A DNA stretch of 11,162 nucleotides from Nitrosomonadales bacterium (GCA_003235435.1 QJWF01000222.1:1-11162), one strand, 5' to 3'. Counted from the stretch's first letter, positions 1 through 7,042 are shown. Numbers and translations are program-made. The notes: generated by a model from the sequence alone, not told the origin.

Positions 1-48
1 CTTGAGTTAATTAGTGAGTGCAAAGTACATATGACCGCGGATTTGATG

Positions 49-62
49 TTGACATAAATCAA
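49..62. promoter_or_regulatory. Putative FNR/ANR/DNR-family binding box upstream of petABC
   Basis: The 14-base site TTGACATAAATCAA matches the consensus TTGAT-N4-ATCAA of the CRP/FNR family at nine of ten defined positions (C for T at position 5). Its centre is at 55.5. If it works as a class II activator site (centre near -41.5), transcription would start near 97, with TAACGT at 85-90 as a weak -10 element. The first six bases, TTGACA, also match a sigma-70 -35 box, but no good -10 follows at 17 bases. The site match is seen directly; control of petABC by oxygen or nitrogen oxides is inference. Confidence 0.55.
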
Positions 63-98
63 AATTTGAAACGTATTCATGCCGTAACGTTCAAATTT
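62..98. repeat. 9-bp inverted repeat in the petA upstream region
   Basis: AAATTTGAA at 62-70 pairs perfectly with TTCAAATTT at 90-98, with 19 bases between. The left arm touches the FNR-like box, and the right arm is the loop of the second inverted repeat at 83-105, so the two hairpins cannot form together in one strand. It could be an operator for a dimeric regulator or part of a leader structure. Confidence 0.4.
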
Positions 99-105
99 CG
101 TTACG
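83..105. repeat. 7-bp inverted repeat with AT-rich centre in the petA upstream region
   Basis: CGTAACG at 83-89 and CGTTACG at 99-105 are perfect reverse complements around a 9-base centre, TTCAAATTT. The arrangement looks like an operator for a dimeric repressor or activator. It would cover the -10/start region if the FNR-like box at 49-62 is the activator site. No regulator gene is adjacent to confirm this. Confidence 0.4.
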
Positions 106-213
106 CATGGATATGCTCGGGCCGCGGTTTGTGACGAACAATTTTATTGAGTGTAGAATGCTCCAATCATTAGCAAATGGTAATATTCTTGGGTTTTGAT
201 TGTGGAGAAGGCG

Positions 214-726
214 ATGGCTGAATACGATGAGTTGGATGATAACGGACGACGTGATTTTTTGCTCAAGGTGACAACAGTAGTAGGCGGGGCGGGGGTTGTG
301 GCGGCGAGTGTGCCATTTGTCGCAAGCATGAACCCGAGTGCCGAACTGTTGGCCAAGGCGAACACAGAAGTTGATTTGTCGGTTATCCCTGAAGGCGGAA
401 TGCAAACAGTTGCCTGGCAGGGAAAGCCGATCTTCATACTTCATCGGACCAAGGAAGAAATCAAGGCGATGGCCGTTTCCAACGGCGGAAAAGATCCTGA
501 ACCGGATAGCGAGCGGGTCAAGAAGCCCGAGTGGTTGGTTGTGATCGGAGTCTGTACGCACATGGGTTGTGTTCCCAACAAGGAAGGTCCGGGCTGGATA
601 TGCCATTGCCATGGCAGCCAGTACGACGACAGCGGTCGGATACTTCGCGGTCCCGCACCAACAAATCTGGAAGTGCCTCCCTACCGCTTCATTGCGGAAA
701 ATAAAATAATGATCGGCCAGGTATAG
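214..726 (+). CDS. petA: Cytochrome bc1 complex Rieske iron-sulfur subunit
   Basis: Ubiquinol-cytochrome c reductase [2Fe-2S] subunit; it takes one electron from quinol at the Qo site and passes it to cytochrome c1 on the periplasmic side. Of 170 residues, 11-45 form a twin-arginine (GRRDF) signal-anchor helix. Box I is CTHMGC (ligands Cys114 and His116, disulfide Cys119). Box II is CHCHGS (ligands Cys130 and His133, disulfide Cys132). Ser135 and Tyr137, which raise the cluster potential in this family, are present. His131 replaces the usual proline of CPCHGS. The loop between the boxes is short, as in alphaproteobacteria and mitochondria, without the long insertion of typical beta/gamma forms. 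I chose ATG 214 over TTG 196 because GGAG at 204-207 lies 6 bases upstream. First gene of petABC; petB starts 9 bases after the stop. Confidence 0.95.
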   Translation: MAEYDELDDNGRRDFLLKVTTVVGGAGVVAASVPFVASMNPSAELLAKANTEVDLSVIPEGGMQTVAWQGKPIFILHRTKEEIKAMAVSNGGKDPEPDSERVKKPEWLVVIGVCTHMGCVPNKEGPGWICHCHGSQYDDSGRILRGPAPTNLEVPPYRFIAENKIMIGQV

Positions 727-735
727 GAGAAGACC

Positions 736-1971
736 ATGGCAACCAGAATCATTGAATGGATAGACCAACGGTTTCCGCTAACCAGTTTCATAAAACATGA
801 ATTGACCGATTATCCTACGCCACGCAATCTTGGCTACTGGTGGAATTTCGGCTTTCTGGCGGGGTTCGTGCTGATGTTGCAAGTAGTCACGGGCCTGTTT
901 CTGGCTTTCCATTACAAACCGGATGCCGCAATTGCGTTCGACTCCGTCCAGCATCTGATGCGCGATGTGAATTACGGCTGGTTGCTGCGCTACATGCACG
1001 CCACTGGCGCATCCTCGTTCTTTCTGGTGATCTACATTCACATGGCACGGACCCTCTATTATGGTTCTTACCGCGCTCCCAGAGAGCTGATGTGGTGGAC
1101 CGGGCAGGTTTTGTTGCTGTTGTTGATGGCGACCGCTTTCATGGGTTACCTGTTGCCTTGGGGACAAATGTCCTTCTGGGGTGCTACCGTGATCACCAAT
1201 CTGTTCCGCGCCACTCCGTTCATCGGTGACCAGGTGGTGGTATGGCTGCGTGGCGATTACGCTGTGGGTGACGATACACTGACGCGTTTCTTCGCGCTGC
1301 ACTATCTGTTCCCTTTCCTGATCATCGGCGCAGTCGTGATTCATCTTGTTGCGTTGCACTCTGTTAAGAGCAGCAATCCCAGCGGCATTGATCTGGCTGA
1401 CAAGGACAACATCCCGTTGCATCCCTATTACACCAGCAAGGATTTTTTCGGACTGGGAGTATTTCTGATTTTATATTTCATAGTTGTATTCTTTTTTCCG
1501 CATAGTGTGCTGGAGCCGGCCAACAACGTCCCGGCCAACCCGCTGATAACCCCGGATCATATCGTGCCGGAATGGTATTTCCTGCCGTTTTATGCAATTT
1601 TGCGCTCGGTGCCGAACATGGTCGGGGGCGTGGCGGCTATGGCGCTATCCGTGATGATCTTTGCTTTCATGCCTTTCCTGGACCGGTCGCGGATTCCCGG
1701 GGGCGGCCGCTACCGGCCGGTATACCGGATCATGTTCTTCTTGTTCATGCTGGATATTGCTGTGCTGGGCTATGTCGGTTTTGTTCCGCCGACCAATAAG
1801 ACGATCGCCATCGGACAGGTGGCAACTGTTTACTATTTCGGTTCGTTCCTGCTGCTGCCGTTGATTTCCAAAGTGGAAGACAAATGGCTTTTCAAGCGAG
1901 GGCTACCAGCCAAGATAAAGACCTTGATTGCGAGCGAAGAAGAGGAAAAGAGAAAAAGGAGACATCGATGA
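736..1971 (+). CDS. petB: Cytochrome bc1 complex cytochrome b subunit
   Basis: The membrane core of complex III, holding hemes bL and bH and the Qo and Qi quinone sites. It is 411 residues, full length and unsplit (cytochrome b6 and subunit IV parts fused), with about eight hydrophobic helices. Heme ligands are His88 and His102 in one helix, and His189 and His203 in the other, each pair spaced by 14. The Qo motif is PEWY at 278-281, followed by [10 protein letters not shown]. The stretch between helices D and E (about 206-235) is short. PEWY and this short loop resemble alphaproteobacterial and mitochondrial proteins; beta- and gammaproteobacterial ones that I recall usually carry PVWY. The C-terminal tail is highly charged ([11 protein letters not shown]). 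AGGAG at 726-730 lies 5 bases before the ATG. The stop overlaps the petC start as ATGA, implying translational coupling. Confidence 0.97.
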   Translation: MATRIIEWIDQRFPLTSFIKHELTDYPTPRNLGYWWNFGFLAGFVLMLQVVTGLFLAFHYKPDAAIAFDSVQHLMRDVNYGWLLRYMHATGASSFFLVIYIHMARTLYYGSYRAPRELMWWTGQVLLLLLMATAFMGYLLPWGQMSFWGATVITNLFRATPFIGDQVVVWLRGDYAVGDDTLTRFFALHYLFPFLIIGAVVIHLVALHSVKSSNPSGIDLADKDNIPLHPYYTSKDFFGLGVFLILYFIVVFFFPHSVLEPANNVPANPLITPDHIVPEWYFLPFYAILRSVPNMVGGVAAMALSVMIFAFMPFLDRSRIPGGGRYRPVYRIMFFLFMLDIAVLGYVGFVPPTNKTIAIGQVATVYYFGSFLLLPLISKVEDKWLFKRGLPAKIKTLIASEEEEKRKRRHR

Positions 1972-2615
1972 ACAGGCTCTTTGCTTCGCTGTTGCTTTGC
2001 GGTTTCATCATAATTCAGGCATTCGCTGCTGAGGAAAAACTTGAAGATTTCCAAGTAGATACCAGCGTGATTGCAATGGACCGCGGTGTAGATGCCTTCA
2101 TGAATTCATGTCACGGGTGCCACAGTCTGAAATACGTTCATTATCGTGATCTGGCCAGTTTTGGCATAGACAAGGAGAGAATAGCTTCTTGGAGGGGTGA
2201 TTCGACACTGGATTCGGCTATGACCAGCCTGCTTTCTGACGAAGCAGCTTTGGCGTCATTCGGGAAAGTTCCACCCGACCTGAGCATGATAGTCAGGGCG
2301 CGCGAAGGCGGGGCCAGTTATGTGTATTCTTATCTGACAGGCTACTACATTACCCCGGACGGAAAAACCAGCAATCATTTTTTTCCACTGACCAGGATGC
2401 CGGATGCGCTCGAGATCAGCACAGCGACAGACCCCGTCAAACGCGTTGAAATAATTGAACAGGCACACGACATTGTGTCGTTTCTTTCATGGGCTGCTGA
2501 CCCGCATGAAGCGGAACGAAAATCGCTGGGCTATTATGTCATCGGATACTTGATAATATTGACCGTGCTTCTTTACAACGTGAAACTCCAGGTTTGGTCG
2601 AGACTGAAAAGCTGA
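1968..2615 (+). CDS. petC: Cytochrome bc1 complex cytochrome c1 subunit
   Basis: Membrane-anchored c-type cytochrome that takes electrons from the Rieske protein and gives them to a soluble or membrane cytochrome c. Of 215 residues, 1-20 are a Sec signal peptide (cleavage likely after AFA). Heme is attached at CHGCH, 48-52. The family motif PPDLS is at 102-106, followed by the usual [10 protein letters not shown] stretch. Met144 (in TRMPD) is the likely sixth heme ligand. One transmembrane anchor lies at about 188-206, followed by a short basic end. It is shorter than the roughly 240-260 residues common in this family, mainly between heme motif and PPDLS. Start ATG 1968 is chosen over an upstream in-frame start at 1884 because AAGGAG at 1956-1961 precedes it by 6 bases, it overlaps the petB stop by 4 bases, and it exposes the signal peptide. 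Confidence 0.95.
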   Translation: MNRLFASLLLCGFIIIQAFAAEEKLEDFQVDTSVIAMDRGVDAFMNSCHGCHSLKYVHYRDLASFGIDKERIASWRGDSTLDSAMTSLLSDEAALASFGKVPPDLSMIVRAREGGASYVYSYLTGYYITPDGKTSNHFFPLTRMPDALEISTATDPVKRVEIIEQAHDIVSFLSWAADPHEAERKSLGYYVIGYLIILTVLLYNVKLQVWSRLKS

Positions 2616-2689
2616 TACCTGAAAACCACGCCGGCTTTCTTTATGGTGCTGTACAGCATCGGGAATTCAACTGTTCGTTGTTTTATCAT

Positions 2690-2708
2690 GGAATTTCCAG
2701 CAAATTCC
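2690..2708 (+). terminator. Hairpin between petC and the Rossmann-domain gene; possible weak terminator or attenuator
   Basis: GGAATTT (2690-2696) and AAATTCC (2702-2708) form a perfect 7-bp stem with a 5-base loop, CCAGC. The stem is AT-rich, and the following AGCTTGTTTGG is only mildly T-rich, so termination would be partial at best. It ends 26 bases before the next ATG. A separate 10-base palindrome, GCTGTACAGC, lies at 2648-2657. The hairpin may lower expression of the downstream gene relative to petABC or protect the petABC message end. Confidence 0.3.
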
Positions 2709-2734
2709 AGCTTGTTTGGTCAGGATGTAACGCC

Positions 2735-3112
2735 ATGGAGAAACAGTCAATCGCAATCGTAGGTCTGGGTGATGTGGGTTCGGCATTTCTGGCAGAATTG
2801 CTGGAGCAGTCCAATAATGGTGTTGAAATCATAGCCGTTGTGGAGCATGCCGAAACACCCGGACGTGAACTGGCCAAAGCAAGAGGAATAAGGAACGTCA
2901 GCATAGACCAGTTGGTTGCGATGGGAGACAGCCTGGATATTCTTTTTGACCTGACCCATGAATCGGCGGTAAGGAAGGATCTCAGGGAGAAACTGAGGAT
3001 TTCGGGAAACCGGCATACGATCGTTGCAACAGAGAACATTGCCCGCATGATCCTGACGCTAATTTCCAGCGGTGTGGACTTGCCCAACAAAAATACCGGC
3101 GCCGGTTACTGA
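2735..3112 (+). CDS. Standalone Rossmann-fold NAD(P)-binding domain protein, function unknown
   Basis: A 125-residue protein that starts with a beta-alpha-beta dinucleotide-binding motif, IAIVGLGDVGSAF (residues 6-18, GxGxxG at Gly10, Gly12, Gly15). A second strand, EIIAVVEHAE (31-40), ends in an acidic residue, more in line with NAD than NADP. The pattern resembles the N-terminal domain of homoserine dehydrogenase, aspartate dehydrogenase or Gfo/Idh/MocA oxidoreductases, including a DILFDLTHESAV segment (68-79) like their D-x-x-x-E/T-P strand. The catalytic and substrate-binding domain is absent: the gene stops after about one fold, with no frameshifted continuation downstream. I chose ATG 2735 (AGGA at 2722-2725, 9 bases upstream) because the earlier in-frame codons from 2594 overlap petC and encode no recognisable fold. 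Its place 119 bases after petC suggests co-transcription, and a redox-sensing or accessory role is possible, but this is inference. Confidence 0.8.
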   Translation: MEKQSIAIVGLGDVGSAFLAELLEQSNNGVEIIAVVEHAETPGRELAKARGIRNVSIDQLVAMGDSLDILFDLTHESAVRKDLREKLRISGNRHTIVATENIARMILTLISSGVDLPNKNTGAGY

Positions 3113-3158
3113 TAGTTCGCACCGTCATGTTTATGACCGAACCAAACTGCGAGCAGTG

Positions 3159-4565
3159 ATGAACCAAGCAGGCTTTATGACTTCATTGTCCAGCCTGGTC
3201 GGTGCTGCAGCAGTGCTGACCGGTGAAGCGGCCGGGCCTTATAGCATAGACTGGCGCGGACGCTATTCTGGAAATGCATTGGCTGTAGTTCTTCCGTCGG
3301 AGTCCAAACAGGTTGCCGACGTGGTCAGGTTGTGCGCTGCAGAAAGTATCTCCATCGTTCCGCAGGGAGGCAATACCAGTCTCTGCGGAGGGAGCGTGCC
3401 GTTGCCGCAGGGTAGGCAAATCGTGTTGAACCTGTCACGCATGAATCGAATACGCTCGGTTGACGCCGCCAATTATTCGATGACCGTCGAGGCAGGCTGC
3501 AAACTGGCCGACGTGCGCGAAGCGGCGGAGAATTGTAACCGCTTATTCCCGCTCGGCTTGACGGCCACACAAAATATTTGCGAGATAGGAGGAAATCTTT
3601 CCACCAATGCGGGCGGAATAAACGTATTGCGCTACGGTAATGCGCGCGACCTTGTTCTGGGTCTCGAAGTGGTGCTTCCTGACGGACGTATCTGGAACGG
3701 GCTGCGCCGCCTGCGCAAGGATAATTCCGGTTATGATCTGAAGCATCTGTTCATAGGCGCGGAAGGCACACTGGGCATCATCACCGCAGCCGTGCTCAAG
3801 TTGTTCCCCCGGCTGCAATCCTCTGCAACCGGTTGTGTGGCAATCGAATCTGCGGAAGTTGCTGTTCGCTTGCTTGCGCATATGCGCGCAAACTGCGGAG
3901 ACAGGCTGAGCAGCTTTGAAATCATTTCGCGTACCTGTCTCGATCTGGTATACCGCCACATCCCGGATACTACAGAACCGTTTGCCGGAAAATACGGATA
4001 TTACCTGCTGATCCAGGTGAGCGATGTGCTGCCGGGCGGGCTTGACGAAGTATTGCGTGCTGCGCTTCAGAGTTTCGGGCCGGGATTGATGGAGCATTTG
4101 GTTTCAACCGATGCAGGCATCGTGGAAAAATGGTGGAAGTTGCGCAAAAATATAAGCGAAGCGCAAAAGCGGGAGGGCATCAGCATCAAGCATGATGTAT
4201 CCGTTCCGGTCAACCGCATCGCGGATTTCCTGGCGCGTTCCGATATAGCACTGCGAAACGCATTTCCTGGTGTACGCATCGTGGCATTCGGGCACATGGG
4301 CGATGGCAACATCCATTACAACGTCTCCTTGCCGAATCCCGATCAGAACAGGGAATTCATTGCGCACCATGAAGCCGCCGTGAACAAGCAGGTATATCAG
4401 GTGATACGTGAACTCGATGGCAGCATCAGCGCCGAGCACGGTTTGGGGCAGCTCAAGCGAGATATGATCCGAGACTTCAAGGACCCGCTGGAACTGGAGT
4501 TGATGCGCAACATTAAGCAGATTCTTGACCCGCTCGGGCTGATGAATCCCGGCAAGGTGATCTGA
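3159..4565 (+). CDS. FAD-binding oxidoreductase, GlcD / D-2-hydroxyglutarate dehydrogenase family
   Basis: Probable D-2-hydroxyacid dehydrogenase of the FAD type-4 (VAO/PCMH) family, giving a 2-oxoacid and reduced acceptor. The 468-residue length is normal. The FAD domain covers about 35-220, with PQGGNTSLCGG (68-78), GGNLSTNAGG (144-153), RYGNARD and GAEGTLGIIT (200-209). The C-terminal domain has VAFGHMGDGNIHYN (375-388) and SAEHGLGQLKRD (424-435), ending in LMNPGKVI. By analogy with human D2HGDH, His379, His386 and Glu426 would bind the metal, and Arg329, Ser333 and Lys344 would hold the substrate. The exact substrate (2-hydroxyglutarate, lactate, glycolate or other) cannot be read. The start is uncertain: ATG 3159 gives the usual N-terminal length, ATG 3177 is the alternative, and neither has a strong ribosome site. 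Same strand as the Rossmann gene, 46 bases downstream, so possibly the same transcript. Confidence 0.9.
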   Translation: MNQAGFMTSLSSLVGAAAVLTGEAAGPYSIDWRGRYSGNALAVVLPSESKQVADVVRLCAAESISIVPQGGNTSLCGGSVPLPQGRQIVLNLSRMNRIRSVDAANYSMTVEAGCKLADVREAAENCNRLFPLGLTATQNICEIGGNLSTNAGGINVLRYGNARDLVLGLEVVLPDGRIWNGLRRLRKDNSGYDLKHLFIGAEGTLGIITAAVLKLFPRLQSSATGCVAIESAEVAVRLLAHMRANCGDRLSSFEIISRTCLDLVYRHIPDTTEPFAGKYGYYLLIQVSDVLPGGLDEVLRAALQSFGPGLMEHLVSTDAGIVEKWWKLRKNISEAQKREGISIKHDVSVPVNRIADFLARSDIALRNAFPGVRIVAFGHMGDGNIHYNVSLPNPDQNREFIAHHEAAVNKQVYQVIRELDGSISAEHGLGQLKRDMIRDFKDPLELELMRNIKQILDPLGLMNPGKVI

Positions 4566-4627
4566 GCAGAGAATAGTTCCGGCTGCACATGCTGATGCAG
4601 CTGCATAAAAAAACAAAAAGGGAATAG

Positions 4628-5452
4628 ATGGCGGCACAAACTGAAATCACCAACATGGCATTGTTCTGCGATTTCGAGAACATCGCGCTCGGCGTGCGCG
4701 ATGCGAAATATGCGCTTTTCGATATCAACAAGGTACTGGAACGCTTGTTGCTCAAAGGCAACATCGTCGTCAAGAAAGCCTATTGCGACTGGGCGCGTTA
4801 CAATGATTTCAAACCGGCCATGCATGAAGCTGCATTTGAGCTGATCGAAATCCCGCACGTGCGACAATCAGGGAAGAACTCCGCAGACATCCGCATGGTC
4901 GTCGATGCGCTCGACCTCTGCTACACCAAGGCTCACGTCGATACTTTTGTCATCATCAGCGGCGACTCGGATTTTTCGCCGCTGGCGTCCAAGCTGCGGG
5001 AGAACAACAAATACGTTATTGGGGTTGGTGTGAAAAATTCCACTTCAGATCTGTTGATCAAGAGCTGCGACGAGTTCATCTACTATGATGATTTGGTACG
5101 AGCCCAGGAGGCGAAGCAAAAACGCAATGTAAAAAGAGCGCCGGCGAAAACAGCAACTGGCAAGGCCAAACCAGCGCGCGCAAACAATGACGAAGACAAA
5201 CACCAGGAAGCCCTCGATTTCATCGTCGAGACCGTGGAAGCATTAATCTCTGAGCGCGGCTCCGATGAAAAGATATGGGGTTCGCTGGTAAAAACCACGA
5301 TGCAACGGCGCAAGCCCGGGTTTGCTGAATCTTACTATGGCTATCGCTCGTTCAAGGAATTGGTTGAGGATGCGCAAAAGCGCAAATTGCTCGTTGTTGT
5401 GCGCGACGACAAATCTGGCCAGTACATCATACGTCTGCCGACGACGGATTGA
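4628..5452 (+). CDS. NYN domain protein with C-terminal OST-HTH/LOTUS domain
   Basis: A 274-residue cytoplasmic protein. Residues 10-155 form a NYN (PIN-like) nuclease domain with the acidic residues of the family: Asp15 and Asn18 in CDFEN, Asp87 in SADIRMVVDALD, and Asp113/Asp115 in SGDSDFSPLA. A basic, alanine/lysine-rich linker follows (160-192). Residues 195-270 look like an OST-HTH/LOTUS domain, a winged-helix fold that binds RNA, with GYRSFKELVEDAQKRKLL near 238-255. Such proteins are predicted metal-dependent RNases acting on structured RNA or tRNA; the bacterial role is not well established. GGGA at 4620-4623 lies 4 bases before the ATG. It follows the flavoprotein gene by 62 bases on the same strand but has no evident functional tie to it. 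Confidence 0.9.
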   Translation: MAAQTEITNMALFCDFENIALGVRDAKYALFDINKVLERLLLKGNIVVKKAYCDWARYNDFKPAMHEAAFELIEIPHVRQSGKNSADIRMVVDALDLCYTKAHVDTFVIISGDSDFSPLASKLRENNKYVIGVGVKNSTSDLLIKSCDEFIYYDDLVRAQEAKQKRNVKRAPAKTATGKAKPARANNDEDKHQEALDFIVETVEALISERGSDEKIWGSLVKTTMQRRKPGFAESYYGYRSFKELVEDAQKRKLLVVVRDDKSGQYIIRLPTTD

Positions 5453-5500
5453 GGTTTGGTTAGATTGTGAACAATGCGTATTGCCAACAACGTTGCTCAT

Positions 5501-5671
5501 TTATCGCTCATCATTGTTACGCAGGCCCTCGATAAATTCGTATACGGCCATGCCCGCACCGACCAGTACCACCACGGCCAAGGCAATCTTTTGCAGTTTG
5601 AACACCGGCGGTGCAAGAAAGCCCAGCACTGCCACCAGGCCAATCAAGCCAGAAATCGTTTTAAATTTCAT
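5501..5671 (-). CDS. Small two-helix membrane protein, unknown function
   Basis: A 56-residue protein with two hydrophobic segments, about residues 6-20 and 29-45, separated by a short turn with two prolines and two lysines (PPVFKLQK). The C-terminus is acidic/polar (RNNDER). The start at 5671 is preferred to the longer ORF from 5719 because GAGGAAG lies just upstream on the minus strand and the extra 16 residues would overlap the amidase end. It begins 23 bases after the amidase stop, so it is probably the last gene of the TRAP-amidase operon. I recognise the general look of small membrane proteins found widely in proteobacteria, but no function. Confidence 0.7.
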   Translation of the reverse strand: MKFKTISGLIGLVAVLGFLAPPVFKLQKIALAVVVLVGAGMAVYEFIEGLRNNDER

Positions 5672-5694
5672 ATCTTCCTCGCTTTCATTGCTCG

Positions 5695-7020
5695 CTATTT
5701 GATTACATCTACCAGCCAACGCGCGGTGCGCAGCAGCCGTGCATCGTCACCGACACGTCCTACCAGCTGTACGCCCACCGGCAGGCCGGTGCCGGCCTGC
5801 AGCAGCGGCAGGCTGAGTGTAGGCATGCCGCAGAAGGTCCACAGCGTGCAGAACATCGGGTTTCCTGTCGACTCCAGGCCATGCGGTGCGGCTCCGGCAA
5901 CAGCAGGCGTCAGGATCGCGTCATAACGGTCGAAAATCTCATCAAGCGCTTCGGTCACCACCGGGATGCGCGCCAATGCTTGAAGATAGTCGACTGCTTT
6001 CACGTTGCGGCCGCGCTCGATCTGTTCGCGCAGCGAGTTGGACAGTTTGTCGGCTCCCCGCTCGAATTCGGTTTGGTAGTTGGCAGCCATGTCCGCCTCC
6101 ATGACAATCTTGTGCCAATCGAGCACGGCTGCAGCTGAATCGGGCAGGACGAACTCGCCGACATGCTTGCTCAAATGCTCGACCAGTTCCCCGAAACCTT
6201 CCTGCGTGTCGGCTTCAAGCTGCGGCCACCACGGCGTTTTGATCAGGGCCAGCTTGGGCGGCATTGGTGATTCTTCATTGCATACCCTCAGCATCGGGAC
6301 GTTGGAACGAGGCGACATGCCGGGTTCGTCGGGGTCGTATGCCGATAACACCTCCCCCAGCAGGGCAAGATCCCCTATGCAGCGGGCAAAGCCCCCCGGC
6401 TGGTCCAGGCGATCCGACTGACGCAGAATACCCTGCCGAGAGATCAGACCTCGGCTGGGCTTGAAACCGAACACGCCGCAATATGCTGCGGGACGGATCA
6501 GCGAGCCGTTGGTCTGCGTACCAAGAGCAAGCGGCACCATGCCGGCGGCAACTGCCGCAGCTGAGCCGCTCGAAGAGCCACCGGGCGTGTGCTCGGGATT
6601 ATGAGGGTTGCGGGTCTTGCCTGGAGCTAAGGCAGCCAGTTCGGTGGTTACCGTCTTGCCCATGATGACTGCGCCTGCGGTACGCAACAAGTCGACTACC
6701 TTGGCGTCGTGCCAGGGATTCCGTCCCGAATGCAGGGGCGTACCATCCTCTGTCGGCATGTCGCCGGTATCGATGATGTCCTTGATGCCAACCGGCACGC
6801 CGTGCAGGAGACCAAGAGGATTTCCGGCGGCACGCCATTCGTCAGCACGACGCGCCTGGGTAAGCGCATGCTCCGCATCGAAAAAGGCCCATGCCAGCAC
6901 ATCAGGTTCCCGTGCCCGGATCTGATCTATGCAGGACTGCACCAAGTCTTCGGAAGAGAACAATCCTTCACGGATGCCCTGGGCCGCCTGGTTAGCCGTC
7001 AGCCAGTTCAATTTCTCCAT
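5695..7020 (-). CDS. Amidase-signature family hydrolase
   Basis: A 441-residue amidase (GatA/FAAH superfamily) that cleaves an amide bond to a carboxylate and an amine or ammonia. The Ser-cisSer-Lys triad is complete: Lys80 in GVPVGIKD, cis-Ser149 in the GGSSSGSAAAVAAG stretch, and nucleophile Ser173 in GTQTNGSLIRPAAYCG. The spacings of 69 and 24 residues equal those of malonamidase E2. It has no signal peptide, so it acts in the cytoplasm. The C-terminal region keeps the family end, PTLSLPLLQAGTGLPVGVQLVG. It is not GatA: no gatB or gatC is nearby, and the sequence is of the general catabolic amidase type. It starts 22 bases after the TRAP permease gene, with GGGGA just upstream. The context suggests it hydrolyses the imported compound or a derivative of it. 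Confidence 0.92.
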   Translation of the reverse strand: MEKLNWLTANQAAQGIREGLFSSEDLVQSCIDQIRAREPDVLAWAFFDAEHALTQARRADEWRAAGNPLGLLHGVPVGIKDIIDTGDMPTEDGTPLHSGRNPWHDAKVVDLLRTAGAVIMGKTVTTELAALAPGKTRNPHNPEHTPGGSSSGSAAAVAAGMVPLALGTQTNGSLIRPAAYCGVFGFKPSRGLISRQGILRQSDRLDQPGGFARCIGDLALLGEVLSAYDPDEPGMSPRSNVPMLRVCNEESPMPPKLALIKTPWWPQLEADTQEGFGELVEHLSKHVGEFVLPDSAAAVLDWHKIVMEADMAANYQTEFERGADKLSNSLREQIERGRNVKAVDYLQALARIPVVTEALDEIFDRYDAILTPAVAGAAPHGLESTGNPMFCTLWTFCGMPTLSLPLLQAGTGLPVGVQLVGRVGDDARLLRTARWLVDVIK

Positions 7021-7042
7021 GTCATCCCCGAGTCGCGAACCA

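Noticed and set aside
91..768. 225-codon minus-strand ORF opposite petA
   Set aside because: It is the antisense shadow of the Rieske gene; no recognisable protein, no ribosome site, and the opposite strand has clear Rieske motifs.
778..1422. 214-codon minus-strand ORF opposite petB
   Set aside because: Low-complexity Gln/His-rich translation antisense to the cytochrome b helices; a codon-bias shadow.
1884..1967. N-terminal extension of cytochrome c1 upstream of ATG 1968
   Set aside because: It overlaps the coding end of petB by 84 bases and would bury the signal peptide; ATG 1968 has a strong ribosome site and the ATGA overlap.
4582..4601. Hairpin GCTGCA-N8-TGCAGC after the flavoprotein gene as a terminator
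   Set aside because: It is followed by an A-rich, not T-rich, stretch on the plus strand, and there is no minus-strand gene ending here that would use it; a short stem by chance is more likely.
5453..5500. Bidirectional terminator between the convergent NYN and small membrane protein genes
   Set aside because: Only 4-8 base symmetries (such as CAACGTTG) and no GC-rich stem with a T tract were found, so none is annotated.
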